Positions 1 through 6,069 of a stretch of 8,023 nt of DNA are shown piece after piece. The notes beneath the pieces are model-generated. The model did not search any database. It saw only the letters and a list, made by a program, of their open reading frames with translations, and had not been told where the DNA came from. Positions within the stretch are counted from its first letter, which is position 1. The number at the start of each line of letters is the position of its first letter. Source of the stretch: Planctomycetaceae bacterium UBA6163 (lineage in GTDB: Bacteria; Planctomycetota; Planctomycetia; Pirellulales; Pirellulaceae); assembly GCA_002428205.1 (NCBI GenBank), contig DIUH01000267.1:650-8672 (forward strand), given 5' to 3'. Both the position numbers and the translations under genes were made by a program.

Positions 1-29
1 TTCGGTGTCTAGCTTACGAACCTTATTCA

Positions 30-50
30 CCCACGAGACGAGCTCGTGGG
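30..50. other. Strong 8-bp hairpin upstream of the sulfatase gene
   Basis: CCCACGAG at 30-37 is perfectly complementary to CTCGTGGG at 43-50, leaving a 5-nt loop. The stem is GC-rich and should be stable in RNA from either strand. No T-run follows on either strand, so it is not a textbook intrinsic terminator. It lies 130 nt ahead of the sulfatase start. It could mark the 3' end of an unseen upstream gene or a leader structure. The base pairing is seen directly; its role is not known. Confidence 0.5.
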
Positions 51-108
51 GGTCAGAAAAGATGTGTAGATACCAAAGGTCACGCGTGTATCGGCACGAA
101 GTATCGAT

Positions 109-114
109 TAATAT
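109..114 (+). promoter_or_regulatory. Possible -10 element for the sulfatase gene
   Basis: TAATAT matches the sigma-70 -10 consensus at five of six positions and lies in an AT-rich patch about 65 nt before the sulfatase ATG. No good -35 hexamer is seen 16-18 nt upstream, so the call rests on the -10 alone. Planctomycete promoters are poorly defined and this may be coincidental. Confidence 0.2.
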
Positions 115-179
115 GTTGGAAATCCTCGCGGACGACTCGCAAACCTACATCCCCACAAACCGATCCTCCCCTGAAATCC

Positions 180-1754
180 ATGCCAAATCCTTTATCACAC
201 CTTTTCTCAAAGTACCGTACCGCGTTACTGACTTGGTTTGCAGCAATTTTGGCCGCTTTCGGGACGTCGCTCGCATGTGCCGAAACGCCCAATGTGATTG
301 TCATCATGGCGGATGATTTGGGCTATGGCGATTTATCTTGCTATGGTGCGACCTCGATTCAGACGCCTCACATCGATCGCTTGGCCAGCGAAGGTTTAAG
401 GTTTACCAGCGGCTATTGTTCCGCCTCGACATGCACCCCCACGCGTTATTCCTTCTTGACCGGAATCTATGCCTTTCGTCGCGATCGAACCGGGATCGCT
501 CCACCCAACGCGCCAGCGATCATTCAACCGGGGACCGAGACGATCGCGTCGATGCTTAAGCGGGCGGGTTACGCGACCGGCGTGGTCGGGAAATGGCACT
601 TAGGCTTAGGCGGCGATGGCGGGCCGGATTGGAATGGCGATTTAAAGCCTGGGCCGCTTGAAATCGGTTTTGACAGTTGTTTCTTGTTGCCGACAACGAA
701 TGATCGCGTTCCCCAAGTCTATGTCCAGGATCATCGCGTGTTGAATCTCGATCCTGCCGATCCGTTGTGGGTGGGTGACAAGAAACCGAGTCCAGACCAT
801 CCGACCGGGATCACCCATCGAGATTCGCTGAAGATGAATTGGTCTCACGGGCACAATGCGACCATTCATAACGGAATCAGTCGGATCGGGTTTTATACCG
901 GCGGCCACGCGGCAAGGTTTCGTGACGAAGATTTGGCGGACAAATGGGTTGAAAAGTCGAAAGAGTTTATTAGCAAACATCGCGACCGGCCTTTCTTTCT
1001 ATTCTTTGCCGCGCATGATATTCATGTGCCAAGAATTCCTCATGAAAGATTCCAAGGCAAGAGTTCGCTCGGATTTCGTGGCGACACGATTCTTGAGTTT
1101 GATTGGTGCGTCGGCGAATTGATGAAGACGCTTGACGAGCAAAATCTTGCCGACAACACGCTTGTGGTGATCTGTTCTGATAACGGGCCGGTGATGGATG
1201 ACGGCTACGAGGACGGCGCGCTGGAAAAGCTTGGCGACCATCGCGCCGCCGGGCCATTTTCGGGTGGCAAGTATAGTGTCTACGAAGGCGGCACACGAAC
1301 ACCGTTCATCTCGCGATGGAAAGGCCGAATCGAGCCCGGTGTCAGTGACGAAGTGGTCTGCACGATCGACCTGCCAACCAGCATGGCGGCGATCACAGGA
1401 CAAGCGATTCCCGCCGATGCGTTTTTAGATAGTTTGGATGTCAGCGGTGCTTTGTTGGGTCGCGACGGCGCAGTCGGACGCGACCATTTGGTCCAGCAAG
1501 ACAACGGCACCAGCGGATCGTTCGGCTTGCGGGTCGGTGATTGGAAACTGCTGCGTCACGACAAAAAGATGGCTCGGAACATGGTGGTCGAGAGCCAATT
1601 GACTGGCACACCCGTTCCGCAGTACCAGCTGTTTCACCTCGAGAACGATCCGGCCGAGAAACAGAATGTTATTGACCGGCATGGCGAGATGGCCCAGCAA
1701 TTACAATCCCGGCTTCAGAATATCATTGACAACGGACGGACCCGGCCCGAATAA
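180..1754 (+). CDS. Exported arylsulfatase-family sulfatase (formylglycine type)
   Basis: Predicted to hydrolyse sulfate esters, probably from sulfated polysaccharide, outside the cytoplasm. The 524-aa product starts with a signal peptide: basic KYR at 11-13, a hydrophobic stretch to about 31, and a likely signal peptidase I site near ACA at 32-34. The sulfatase domain (alkaline phosphatase superfamily) begins at once with NVIVIMADD, where D45 and D46 are metal ligands. The FGly motif CxPxR is CTPTR at 85-89, so C85 would be oxidised to formylglycine by a maturation enzyme not seen here. Other family landmarks are GKWHLG at 137-142, the HD pair at 279-280, SDN at 333-335 and the K364/YEGGTRTP block. 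The C-terminal LENDPAEKQN block is typical of family members. Length is normal and all key residues are present. The start is the only ATG that places the signal peptide correctly; no Shine-Dalgarno is visible. The substrate cannot be read from the sequence. Confidence 0.95.
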   Translation: MPNPLSHLFSKYRTALLTWFAAILAAFGTSLACAETPNVIVIMADDLGYGDLSCYGATSIQTPHIDRLASEGLRFTSGYCSASTCTPTRYSFLTGIYAFRRDRTGIAPPNAPAIIQPGTETIASMLKRAGYATGVVGKWHLGLGGDGGPDWNGDLKPGPLEIGFDSCFLLPTTNDRVPQVYVQDHRVLNLDPADPLWVGDKKPSPDHPTGITHRDSLKMNWSHGHNATIHNGISRIGFYTGGHAARFRDEDLADKWVEKSKEFISKHRDRPFFLFFAAHDIHVPRIPHERFQGKSSLGFRGDTILEFDWCVGELMKTLDEQNLADNTLVVICSDNGPVMDDGYEDGALEKLGDHRAAGPFSGGKYSVYEGGTRTPFISRWKGRIEPGVSDEVVCTIDLPTSMAAITGQAIPADAFLDSLDVSGALLGRDGAVGRDHLVQQDNGTSGSFGLRVGDWKLLRHDKKMARNMVVESQLTGTPVPQYQLFHLENDPAEKQNVIDRHGEMAQQLQSRLQNIIDNGRTRPE

Positions 1755-1777
1755 TGGGTGGGATGGGGTTTCACTAT

Positions 1778-1790
1778 GCCCAGCCTGGGC
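1778..1790 (+). other. Small GC-rich hairpin between sulfatase and coiled-coil genes
   Basis: GCCCA at 1778-1782 pairs with TGGGC at 1786-1790 around a 3-nt loop, 24 nt after the sulfatase stop. The nearest T-run (T6 at 1826-1831) is 36 nt further on, too far for a classical intrinsic terminator. It may contribute to 3'-end formation of the sulfatase mRNA, but the support is weak. Confidence 0.2.
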
Positions 1791-1869
1791 GGTGCCGTGG
1801 CTTGTCGTCACACCCGTTCAAATCATTTTTTCCACAGCTTGAAACTCATCAACGGATCGGTCGTTCATC

Positions 1870-2982
1870 GTGCAAGACAAACTTGGTTTTTACTGCTTTT
1901 TGGGATTATTCCTCGGTTTCGTTTCTACAGCCTCTGGCCAACAACATCAGGTTATTGAGGCAATCGGCCCGGGACAGGTGGTTGGGACGAATGAAACCTT
2001 TCCGACCGAATCTTACGTCATAATCGAAGATCGATTAATCGCCGAACGGCCATTGATTGATGGCGTGTTGCAAGGAACGGTTATAGAGGCAAACGTTCCG
2101 CTGGTCGGTGAGCGGATCGATTCGGAGCACGCCGTTACTAGTTCCGATGCAAAATCAGCTGCGTCAGCTGTCGCGTCGACACTCGGTTTAACAGACGATA
2201 GAAGTTTAACAGATGATAGAAAGGGTGATTATGGTCACGCAATTGCCGAAATGACCGAGCGAAACGCTAAGCTAGAAGCAGAACTTAACGCTCTAAAAGA
2301 ACTGCTGCAAAAGCACATCGAGTCCGCTGGTCAAAAACAAGAAGAAGTTGTCACAAAACTGGCCGAAGCGATCAAGGAACGTGACGACGCACGCACTCAG
2401 TTCGAGGCATCGCTAAAAGAGTATGCGATCCGCAACGAACAGGTGGTCACTTTGGCTGTAGGACTTCGCGAAGCGTACGAGCGCCTGGAAGCAAAGCGGA
2501 CCGAATCGGGCGATGCGATGGAGAAGGCGATGGCAACGGTCAGCGAAATCCAAAAGCAGATCGCACGTATCGAATCAGAGTTCGCCAAAGGTGGCGAAGC
2601 AATCAAGGTCGCGGTCGCAGACACAAACGGTGCGACGAAGAAACTAAAGATTCAACTCGACGAATTGGCTACAGAGTTGAAATCGGTCGTCGGTGGCGCT
2701 GAAAAGCAAAACGGATTGGTCGGTAAGATTGAGGGTGAAGTAAAATCGCTGTCAGGTTCTGTAAAGAAGATCGCTGGCGATCTTACTAAGAACGCTTCGC
2801 AAGCCGAAAAAGTTATCGATCGCGTCGAAGGTGTTGCCGGTCATTTGCAGTCGATACAAAGTGAAGTCGGCGAGAACGCGGAAAGTGTCGAAGAATTGCG
2901 AAAGTTAGTATCGACATTGGAGAATCGGCTGAAGGATCTAGAGAAGAATCGCGGCAAGGGTAAGCCGAAGAAAGCTGAGTGA
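1870..2982 (+). CDS. Exported coiled-coil protein of unknown function
   Basis: I do not recognise a family. The 370-aa product has a short N-terminal signal peptide (K4, then a hydrophobic stretch at about 5-19 and a likely signal peptidase I site at ASG, 21-23), so it probably acts in the periplasm or at the surface. Residues 24-120 are a mixed, acidic region without a clear fold. Residues about 123-358 are Ala/Glu/Lys-rich with heptad-like spacing of hydrophobics and almost no Pro, indicating long coiled-coil helices. The tail (360-370) is basic: RGKGKPKK. The only Cys is C9 in the signal peptide and it is not in a lipobox, so this is not a lipoprotein. Start is GTG at 1870; an ATG start would lose the signal peptide. 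It lies 115 nt after the sulfatase gene on the same strand, but nothing shows shared function. It converges on cobA-hemD. It could be a structural or spacer protein; no enzymatic motif is visible. Confidence 0.85.
   Translation: MQDKLGFYCFLGLFLGFVSTASGQQHQVIEAIGPGQVVGTNETFPTESYVIIEDRLIAERPLIDGVLQGTVIEANVPLVGERIDSEHAVTSSDAKSAASAVASTLGLTDDRSLTDDRKGDYGHAIAEMTERNAKLEAELNALKELLQKHIESAGQKQEEVVTKLAEAIKERDDARTQFEASLKEYAIRNEQVVTLAVGLREAYERLEAKRTESGDAMEKAMATVSEIQKQIARIESEFAKGGEAIKVAVADTNGATKKLKIQLDELATELKSVVGGAEKQNGLVGKIEGEVKSLSGSVKKIAGDLTKNASQAEKVIDRVEGVAGHLQSIQSEVGENAESVEELRKLVSTLENRLKDLEKNRGKGKPKKAE
2185..2220 (+). repeat. 18-bp in-frame tandem duplication in the coiled-coil gene
   Basis: Two adjacent 18-bp units, 2185-2202 and 2203-2220, agree at 16 of 18 positions and share the core GTTTAACAGA. 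They encode GLTDDR followed by SLTDDR (residues about 106-117), just before the coiled coil. The length is a multiple of three, so the frame is preserved. It looks like a recent small duplication in a tolerant linker. Confidence 0.8.
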
Positions 2983-3021
2983 TTTCTTCATTCATACGAT
3001 TCACCGTGACAACTCAGCTTT
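2971..3021. terminator. Perfect 10-bp inverted repeat spanning two convergent stop codons
   Basis: AAAGCTGAGT at 2971-2980 is the exact reverse complement of ACTCAGCTTT at 3012-3021, separated by 31 nt. The left arm contains the last sense codons of the coiled-coil gene and the first base of its TGA; the right arm contains the TGA of cobA-hemD on the other strand. The convergent position suggests a bidirectional transcription-end structure. The long loop and lack of a T-run argue against a classical intrinsic terminator. Chance is possible. Confidence 0.35.
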
Positions 3022-4513
3022 GCGATTGCGATGCGATCGCTTCGACCAACGATTGCATGGTCGGCTGGGCGGCTTGAGCGGCGACTGTGAAGCCGAGCGA
3101 TTCAAGAGTCCGCGAGACGCCCGGGCTGAGCGATACCAGTCGCGTTTGGTGCAGGTTTTGACCAAACATGCGAACGACTGAACGGGCGATCGCGTCGCTG
3201 GTCACGGTGACCCATTGGATATCGCCGGACGCCATTCGCCGCATAATCGTTTCGTCGGGCTGTGGCACGTCGGAGTGTGAATAGGCGACAACGCTGCGGA
3301 CTTCTCCGCCGGCCTGCGTCAAATGCTGGGCCAGTGTGTCGGGACCGCGGCTGGCACGAACGAGCAGAAATTGATTGTCCGGCGCTTCGTCCAGCAGCGA
3401 ATCGGCGAGCGAATCGGCCGACATCCCCTTAGCAACGACATCAGCCCGAATGTGGTAAGTCGCCAACATTTCGGCTGTGCGCGGTCCAACGGCGGCGATC
3501 TTCGTCCAAGCCAAATCACGAACATCGCCGACGACGTCCAAAAAACGCTGCATAAAGTATTGAACGCCATTGCGGCTGCTGAACACCACATAGTCGTATT
3601 CCGACAACCGCGCGATCTCGCGGTCCAGTTGCTCGAATGAACTCAAAGGCTCAATCTCAATCGCCGGTTGGCTGATGACCTCGGCACCCAGCGACCGCAG
3701 TGGCTCGGCCAATTCGTCCGCCTGTTGTTCCGACCGCGTTACCAACACGGTTTTTCCGGACAGTGGCCGCGTGTCGAACCACGACATGCAGTGGGCCAAA
3801 CGGGTAACTTCGCCGATAATGACGATCACCGGCGGACGCATTTTCGATGCCGGAGTCAGCTGGTGGGCAACCTCGTCCAATCGACAGTGGATGGTTTGCT
3901 GGTCGGGTAACGAGCATCGTCTCAGGATCGCAGCGGGCGTGTCGGCTGGTTTTCCCGCACGCATCAATGCCGACGTCCACACACCGGCGGTCGTGACGCC
4001 CATGTAGACGACCAAAGTGCCCGGGAAACGTGCCAACGCGTCCCAGTCGAGTGCCGACTCGTCTTTGTCCGGCTCCTCGTGGCCAGTTACCAAGGCGACG
4101 GCCGAAGCGTAGCGGCGATGAGTGATCGGAATGCCGGCGTAGCTGCCTGCGGCCAGCGCTGCGGTGATTCCAGGAACGATCTCGAACGCGATCCCGGCCG
4201 TTCGAAGCGCTTCGGCTTCTTCGGCCGTGCGAGCAAAAACGGCCGGATCGCCACCTTTGAGTCTCGCAACGATTTTGCCATCGCGAGCGAAACGGAGCAT
4301 TTCAGCAATGATCTCATCCTGCCGCCAAATCCGACTTTGCCCGTGTTTTCCAACGCAAATCAGCTCGGCACGCGGCGCGTGAGCCAGCAATTGCGAATTG
4401 CTCAATCCGTCATACAACACGACATCACAGCGGCCGAGCAGTTCGGCACCGCGTAGCGTCAGCAAGCCGGGATCGCCGGGGCCAGCTCCGATCAGGAAGA
4501 CTTTTGGAAGCAT
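3014..4513 (-). CDS. cobA-hemD: Bifunctional uroporphyrinogen-III C-methyltransferase / uroporphyrinogen-III synthase (CobA-HemD fusion)
   Basis: The C-terminal half closes hydroxymethylbilane to uroporphyrinogen III; the N-terminal half methylates it at C2 and C7 with S-adenosylmethionine to give precorrin-2, for siroheme or B12-type cofactors. Both act in the cytoplasm. Residues 1-245 are a complete SUMT domain: GAGPGDPGLLTLRG at 9-22, YDGL at 34-37, ARLKGGDP at 83-90, PGITAA at 114-119, GIPITHR at 127-133, VTGHE at 142-146 and YMG at 170-172. Residues about 249-499 are a HemD domain: KTVLVTR at 254-260, FSSRNGV at 311-317, AAVGPRTAEML at 340-350 and VTSDA at 437-441. Total length of 499 aa fits two full-length domains. 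CobA-HemD fusions are known in other bacteria. ATG at 4513 directly precedes the first beta strand; no Shine-Dalgarno is visible. It diverges from rpsT and converges on the coiled-coil gene, so it is probably transcribed alone. Confidence 0.94.
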   Translation of the reverse strand: MLPKVFLIGAGPGDPGLLTLRGAELLGRCDVVLYDGLSNSQLLAHAPRAELICVGKHGQSRIWRQDEIIAEMLRFARDGKIVARLKGGDPAVFARTAEEAEALRTAGIAFEIVPGITAALAAGSYAGIPITHRRYASAVALVTGHEEPDKDESALDWDALARFPGTLVVYMGVTTAGVWTSALMRAGKPADTPAAILRRCSLPDQQTIHCRLDEVAHQLTPASKMRPPVIVIIGEVTRLAHCMSWFDTRPLSGKTVLVTRSEQQADELAEPLRSLGAEVISQPAIEIEPLSSFEQLDREIARLSEYDYVVFSSRNGVQYFMQRFLDVVGDVRDLAWTKIAAVGPRTAEMLATYHIRADVVAKGMSADSLADSLLDEAPDNQFLLVRASRGPDTLAQHLTQAGGEVRSVVAYSHSDVPQPDETIMRRMASGDIQWVTVTSDAIARSVVRMFGQNLHQTRLVSLSPGVSRTLESLGFTVAAQAAQPTMQSLVEAIASQSQS

Positions 4514-4566
4514 TTTTTGTGTGAATCAGCAATGAAATTCGGCGAACGTCGTGTTTTGGCAATCGA

Positions 4567-4582
4567 CCCGCTCGCATGCGGG
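4567..4582 (-). other. Small hairpin in the cobA-hemD leader
   Basis: CCCGC at 4567-4571 pairs with GCGGG at 4578-4582 around a 6-nt loop, in what would be the 5' leader of cobA-hemD. With only a 5-bp stem it is marginal. I find no cobalamin riboswitch (B12-box) signature around it. Confidence 0.25.
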
Positions 4583-4585
4583 CAT

Positions 4586-4616
4586 TATCTATTGAATCGG
4601 TTATTTCACTTTTCAA
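4586..4616 (-). promoter_or_regulatory. Possible sigma-70-like promoter for cobA-hemD
   Basis: Read on the minus strand, TTGAAA (4616-4611) is followed after 19 nt by TAGATA (4591-4586), in the most AT-rich part of the divergent spacer. It would give a leader of roughly 65-70 nt. The spacer is longer than the preferred 17 nt and both boxes deviate from consensus, so this is a weak prediction. Confidence 0.25.
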
Positions 4617-4766
4617 CGAGCCCACAATATGGCTTCAGCGATTAGCCCTGGACAGTCAACGCTGGGCTTGGCATACTTTCGAACCGTTATTTCGGTAACC
4701 CTTTGACACGCACCGCTATCCTTACCGCGACCGCGTGATTTCGTCACCCGGTGTTCAACCCTAGCC

Positions 4767-5045
4767 ATGCCAAATACCTCAACAGCCAAAAAACGTCTTC
4801 GTCAAAACGTAAAGGTCCGAGCACGCAATCGGGCCCAGCGAAGTGCACTGCGGTCACAGATTCGCAAGGTGCGAACCGCTGTTGAAGGTGGCAAGTTTGA
4901 CGATGCCGCCACCGAGTTCCGCTTGGCAACCAAAAAGTTGGATAAAGCCGCTGCGGCCAATTTGATCCACAGCAACACTGCCAGCCGATTGAAGAGCCGC
5001 TTGAACGCTTTCATCAAGAAAGCTCAAACCGCTGCCGCTGGTTGA
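4767..5045 (+). CDS. rpsT: 30S ribosomal protein S20
   Basis: S20 is a primary 16S rRNA-binding protein of the small ribosomal subunit. The 92-aa product has the family's typical size and composition: a strongly basic N-terminal helix (AKKRLRQNVKVRARNRAQRS, 7-26), then the conserved RSQIRKVRTAVEGGKFDDA region (29-47), an LDKAAAANLIHSNTASRLKSRL block (58-79) and an Ala-rich end. The helical-hairpin pattern NLIHxNxAxRxKSRL is diagnostic. ATG at 4767 gives the standard start; no Shine-Dalgarno is visible in the preceding 20 nt. It is a single gene, divergent from cobA-hemD. The downstream region has terminator-like and larger dyad structures. No frameshift or truncation is seen. Confidence 0.97.
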   Translation: MPNTSTAKKRLRQNVKVRARNRAQRSALRSQIRKVRTAVEGGKFDDAATEFRLATKKLDKAAAANLIHSNTASRLKSRLNAFIKKAQTAAAG

Positions 5046-5061
5046 TCAATTTGCGATCATC

Positions 5062-5260
5062 CCGTGCGATTGGTTGAAGCAGATCGGTTCCGCAAAAGTA
5101 AATCGGTTCACCCGCTGGATGGCCCACTCTGGTGGGTTGGTTGTTCGGCGGCATACGGCGAATCCTAACTTCGACCCGTCGCGCAACCCGGCCCCATCAA
5201 TTTTGATTCGGCTTTCTTGCGGAAAACCTGCCATCCAACTGCTTCAGTCTGGCCTCACGG
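5062..5260. repeat. Imperfect long inverted repeat between rpsT and the ABC ATPase gene
   Basis: Three collinear paired blocks define a roughly 199-bp dyad: CCGTG (5062-5066) with CACGG (5256-5260), TGAAGCAG (5075-5082) with CTGCTTCA (5239-5246), and TTCCGCAA (5088-5095) with TTGCGGAA (5217-5224). A separate pair, GGATGGC (5116-5122) with GCCATCC (5230-5236), would exclude the third block, so alternative folds are possible. No convincing gene lies here. It could be a 3'-UTR structure, a small RNA or a decayed mobile repeat. The complementarity is seen; the role is unknown. Confidence 0.4.
5122..5145 (+). terminator. rpsT: Candidate intrinsic terminator downstream of rpsT
   Basis: CCCAC at 5123-5127 pairs with GTGGG at 5132-5136 around the loop TCTG, extendable by one G-U pair. 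A T-rich but interrupted tract, TTGGTTGTT, follows at 5137-5145. It lies 77 nt after the rpsT stop in the right orientation, inside the larger dyad. The short stem and interrupted T-tract keep confidence moderate. Confidence 0.4.
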
Positions 5261-5298
5261 CGACAGATTGTGTCGATTTACGCAATGGAGCTTGTCGA

Positions 5299-6018
5299 TC
5301 AGGCGACCTGCAGGATTCGCTCGTCCTGAATGCGGCCGTTCTTCATCCTCAGCAGATTGTCCGCGCCAGCGGCGATCGAATCGTCGTGCGTGATCATAAC
5401 GACGGTCAATCCATCGTCGCGGTTCAGCCCACGCAGCAGTCGCAGAATATCGGCCCCGGTTTCGGTATCGAGGTTGCCCGTCGGTTCGTCGGCCAACAAC
5501 ACCGAGGGTTGTGTCATCAGCGATCGGGCGATCGCCGTCCGCTGCATCTCACCGCCGCTCAATTCGCTCGGCTTGTGCGCCCCGCGGTGTAGCAACCCGA
5601 CGCGATCGAGCATCGCTTCGGCCCTCAATCTCGCCTGCTTTCGGTTGCGAAAGTATTGCCAAGTGCTTTGGCCGATCATCATCGGCGCCAAAACGTTTTC
5701 GACCGCCGACAATTCGGGCAACAGATGATAAAACTGAAAAATCACACCGATATCGCGATTGCGATACGCATCCCGTTCGGCGCGTGACGCATTGTCGATT
5801 CGCTTGCCACGAAAATAGATCTCGCCTTGGTCAGGCCGGTCCAGCGTCGCCAACAAATGCATCAACGTGCTCTTGCCGCTGCCGCTTCGTCCGACCATCG
5901 CCGTGATCTTGCCATACGGAACGTCTAGATCGACACCGCGCAGCACCGGCACCTCAAGACTATCTTTCTGGTAACTCTTGTAGATCCCAGTGGCTCGCAG
6001 TACCGGTTGGTCGTTCAT
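5299..6018 (-). CDS. lolD: ABC transporter ATP-binding protein, LolD/MacB type
   Basis: Cytoplasmic ATPase that would power the adjacent permease, most likely to release lipoproteins from the inner membrane. All nucleotide-binding motifs are present in the 239-aa product: Walker A GRSGSGKST (43-51), Q-loop Q95 in the FQFYHLLPELSAVEN block typical of LolD/MacB/FtsE-type ATPases, signature LSGGE (153-157), Walker B VLLADEPTGNLD (173-184, with D177 and catalytic E178), and H-loop H211. Length matches LolD (about 230 aa). It lies 51 nt downstream of the permease gene on the same strand, suggesting one transcript. Start is the ATG at 6018, preceding a standard N-terminal strand; no clear Shine-Dalgarno is seen. 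The alternative is a MacB-like efflux ATPase, but MacB usually fuses ATPase and permease in one polypeptide, whereas here they are separate and the permease is LolC/E-like. Confidence 0.9.
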   Translation of the reverse strand: MNDQPVLRATGIYKSYQKDSLEVPVLRGVDLDVPYGKITAMVGRSGSGKSTLMHLLATLDRPDQGEIYFRGKRIDNASRAERDAYRNRDIGVIFQFYHLLPELSAVENVLAPMMIGQSTWQYFRNRKQARLRAEAMLDRVGLLHRGAHKPSELSGGEMQRTAIARSLMTQPSVLLADEPTGNLDTETGADILRLLRGLNRDDGLTVVMITHDDSIAAGADNLLRMKNGRIQDERILQVA

Positions 6019-6069
6019 GTCAACTGACGTGTGAGAGGGTGTGTCGATCGGAAGGAAAAAATCTTATCA

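Noticed and set aside
28..34. Sulfatase as a lipoprotein because of a Cys near the signal peptide end
   Set aside because: Positions are residues. C33 is preceded by S-L-A, which lacks the usual Leu at the -3 position of a lipobox. Signal peptidase I cleavage after ACA fits better.
3..179. N-terminal extension of the sulfatase frame to the window start
   Set aside because: The frame is open upstream with no stop, but it has no ATG, GTG or TTG start, its translation is not protein-like, and the ATG at 180 directly gives a proper signal peptide.
4703..4722. TTGACA at 4703-4708 with TATCCT at 4717-4722 as an rpsT promoter
   Set aside because: The hexamers look good singly but are only 8 nt apart, too close to work together. 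TTGACA has no -10 at 16-18 nt, and TATCCT has no -35 at the right distance.
4514..4766. Cobalamin riboswitch ahead of cobA-hemD
   Set aside because: The spacer has only small 4-5 bp dyads and no recognisable B12-box, so there is no support for a riboswitch.
5043..5059. TGATC/GATCA hairpin overlapping the rpsT stop as a terminator
   Set aside because: The 5-bp AT-containing stem is weak and no T-tract follows. The hairpin at 5123-5136 is a better candidate.
5074..5592. 172-aa plus-strand open frame after rpsT
   Set aside because: Over half overlaps the ATPase gene in antisense, and the rest shows no protein-like pattern. The overlapping 62-aa minus-strand frame (5046-5234) is equally featureless.
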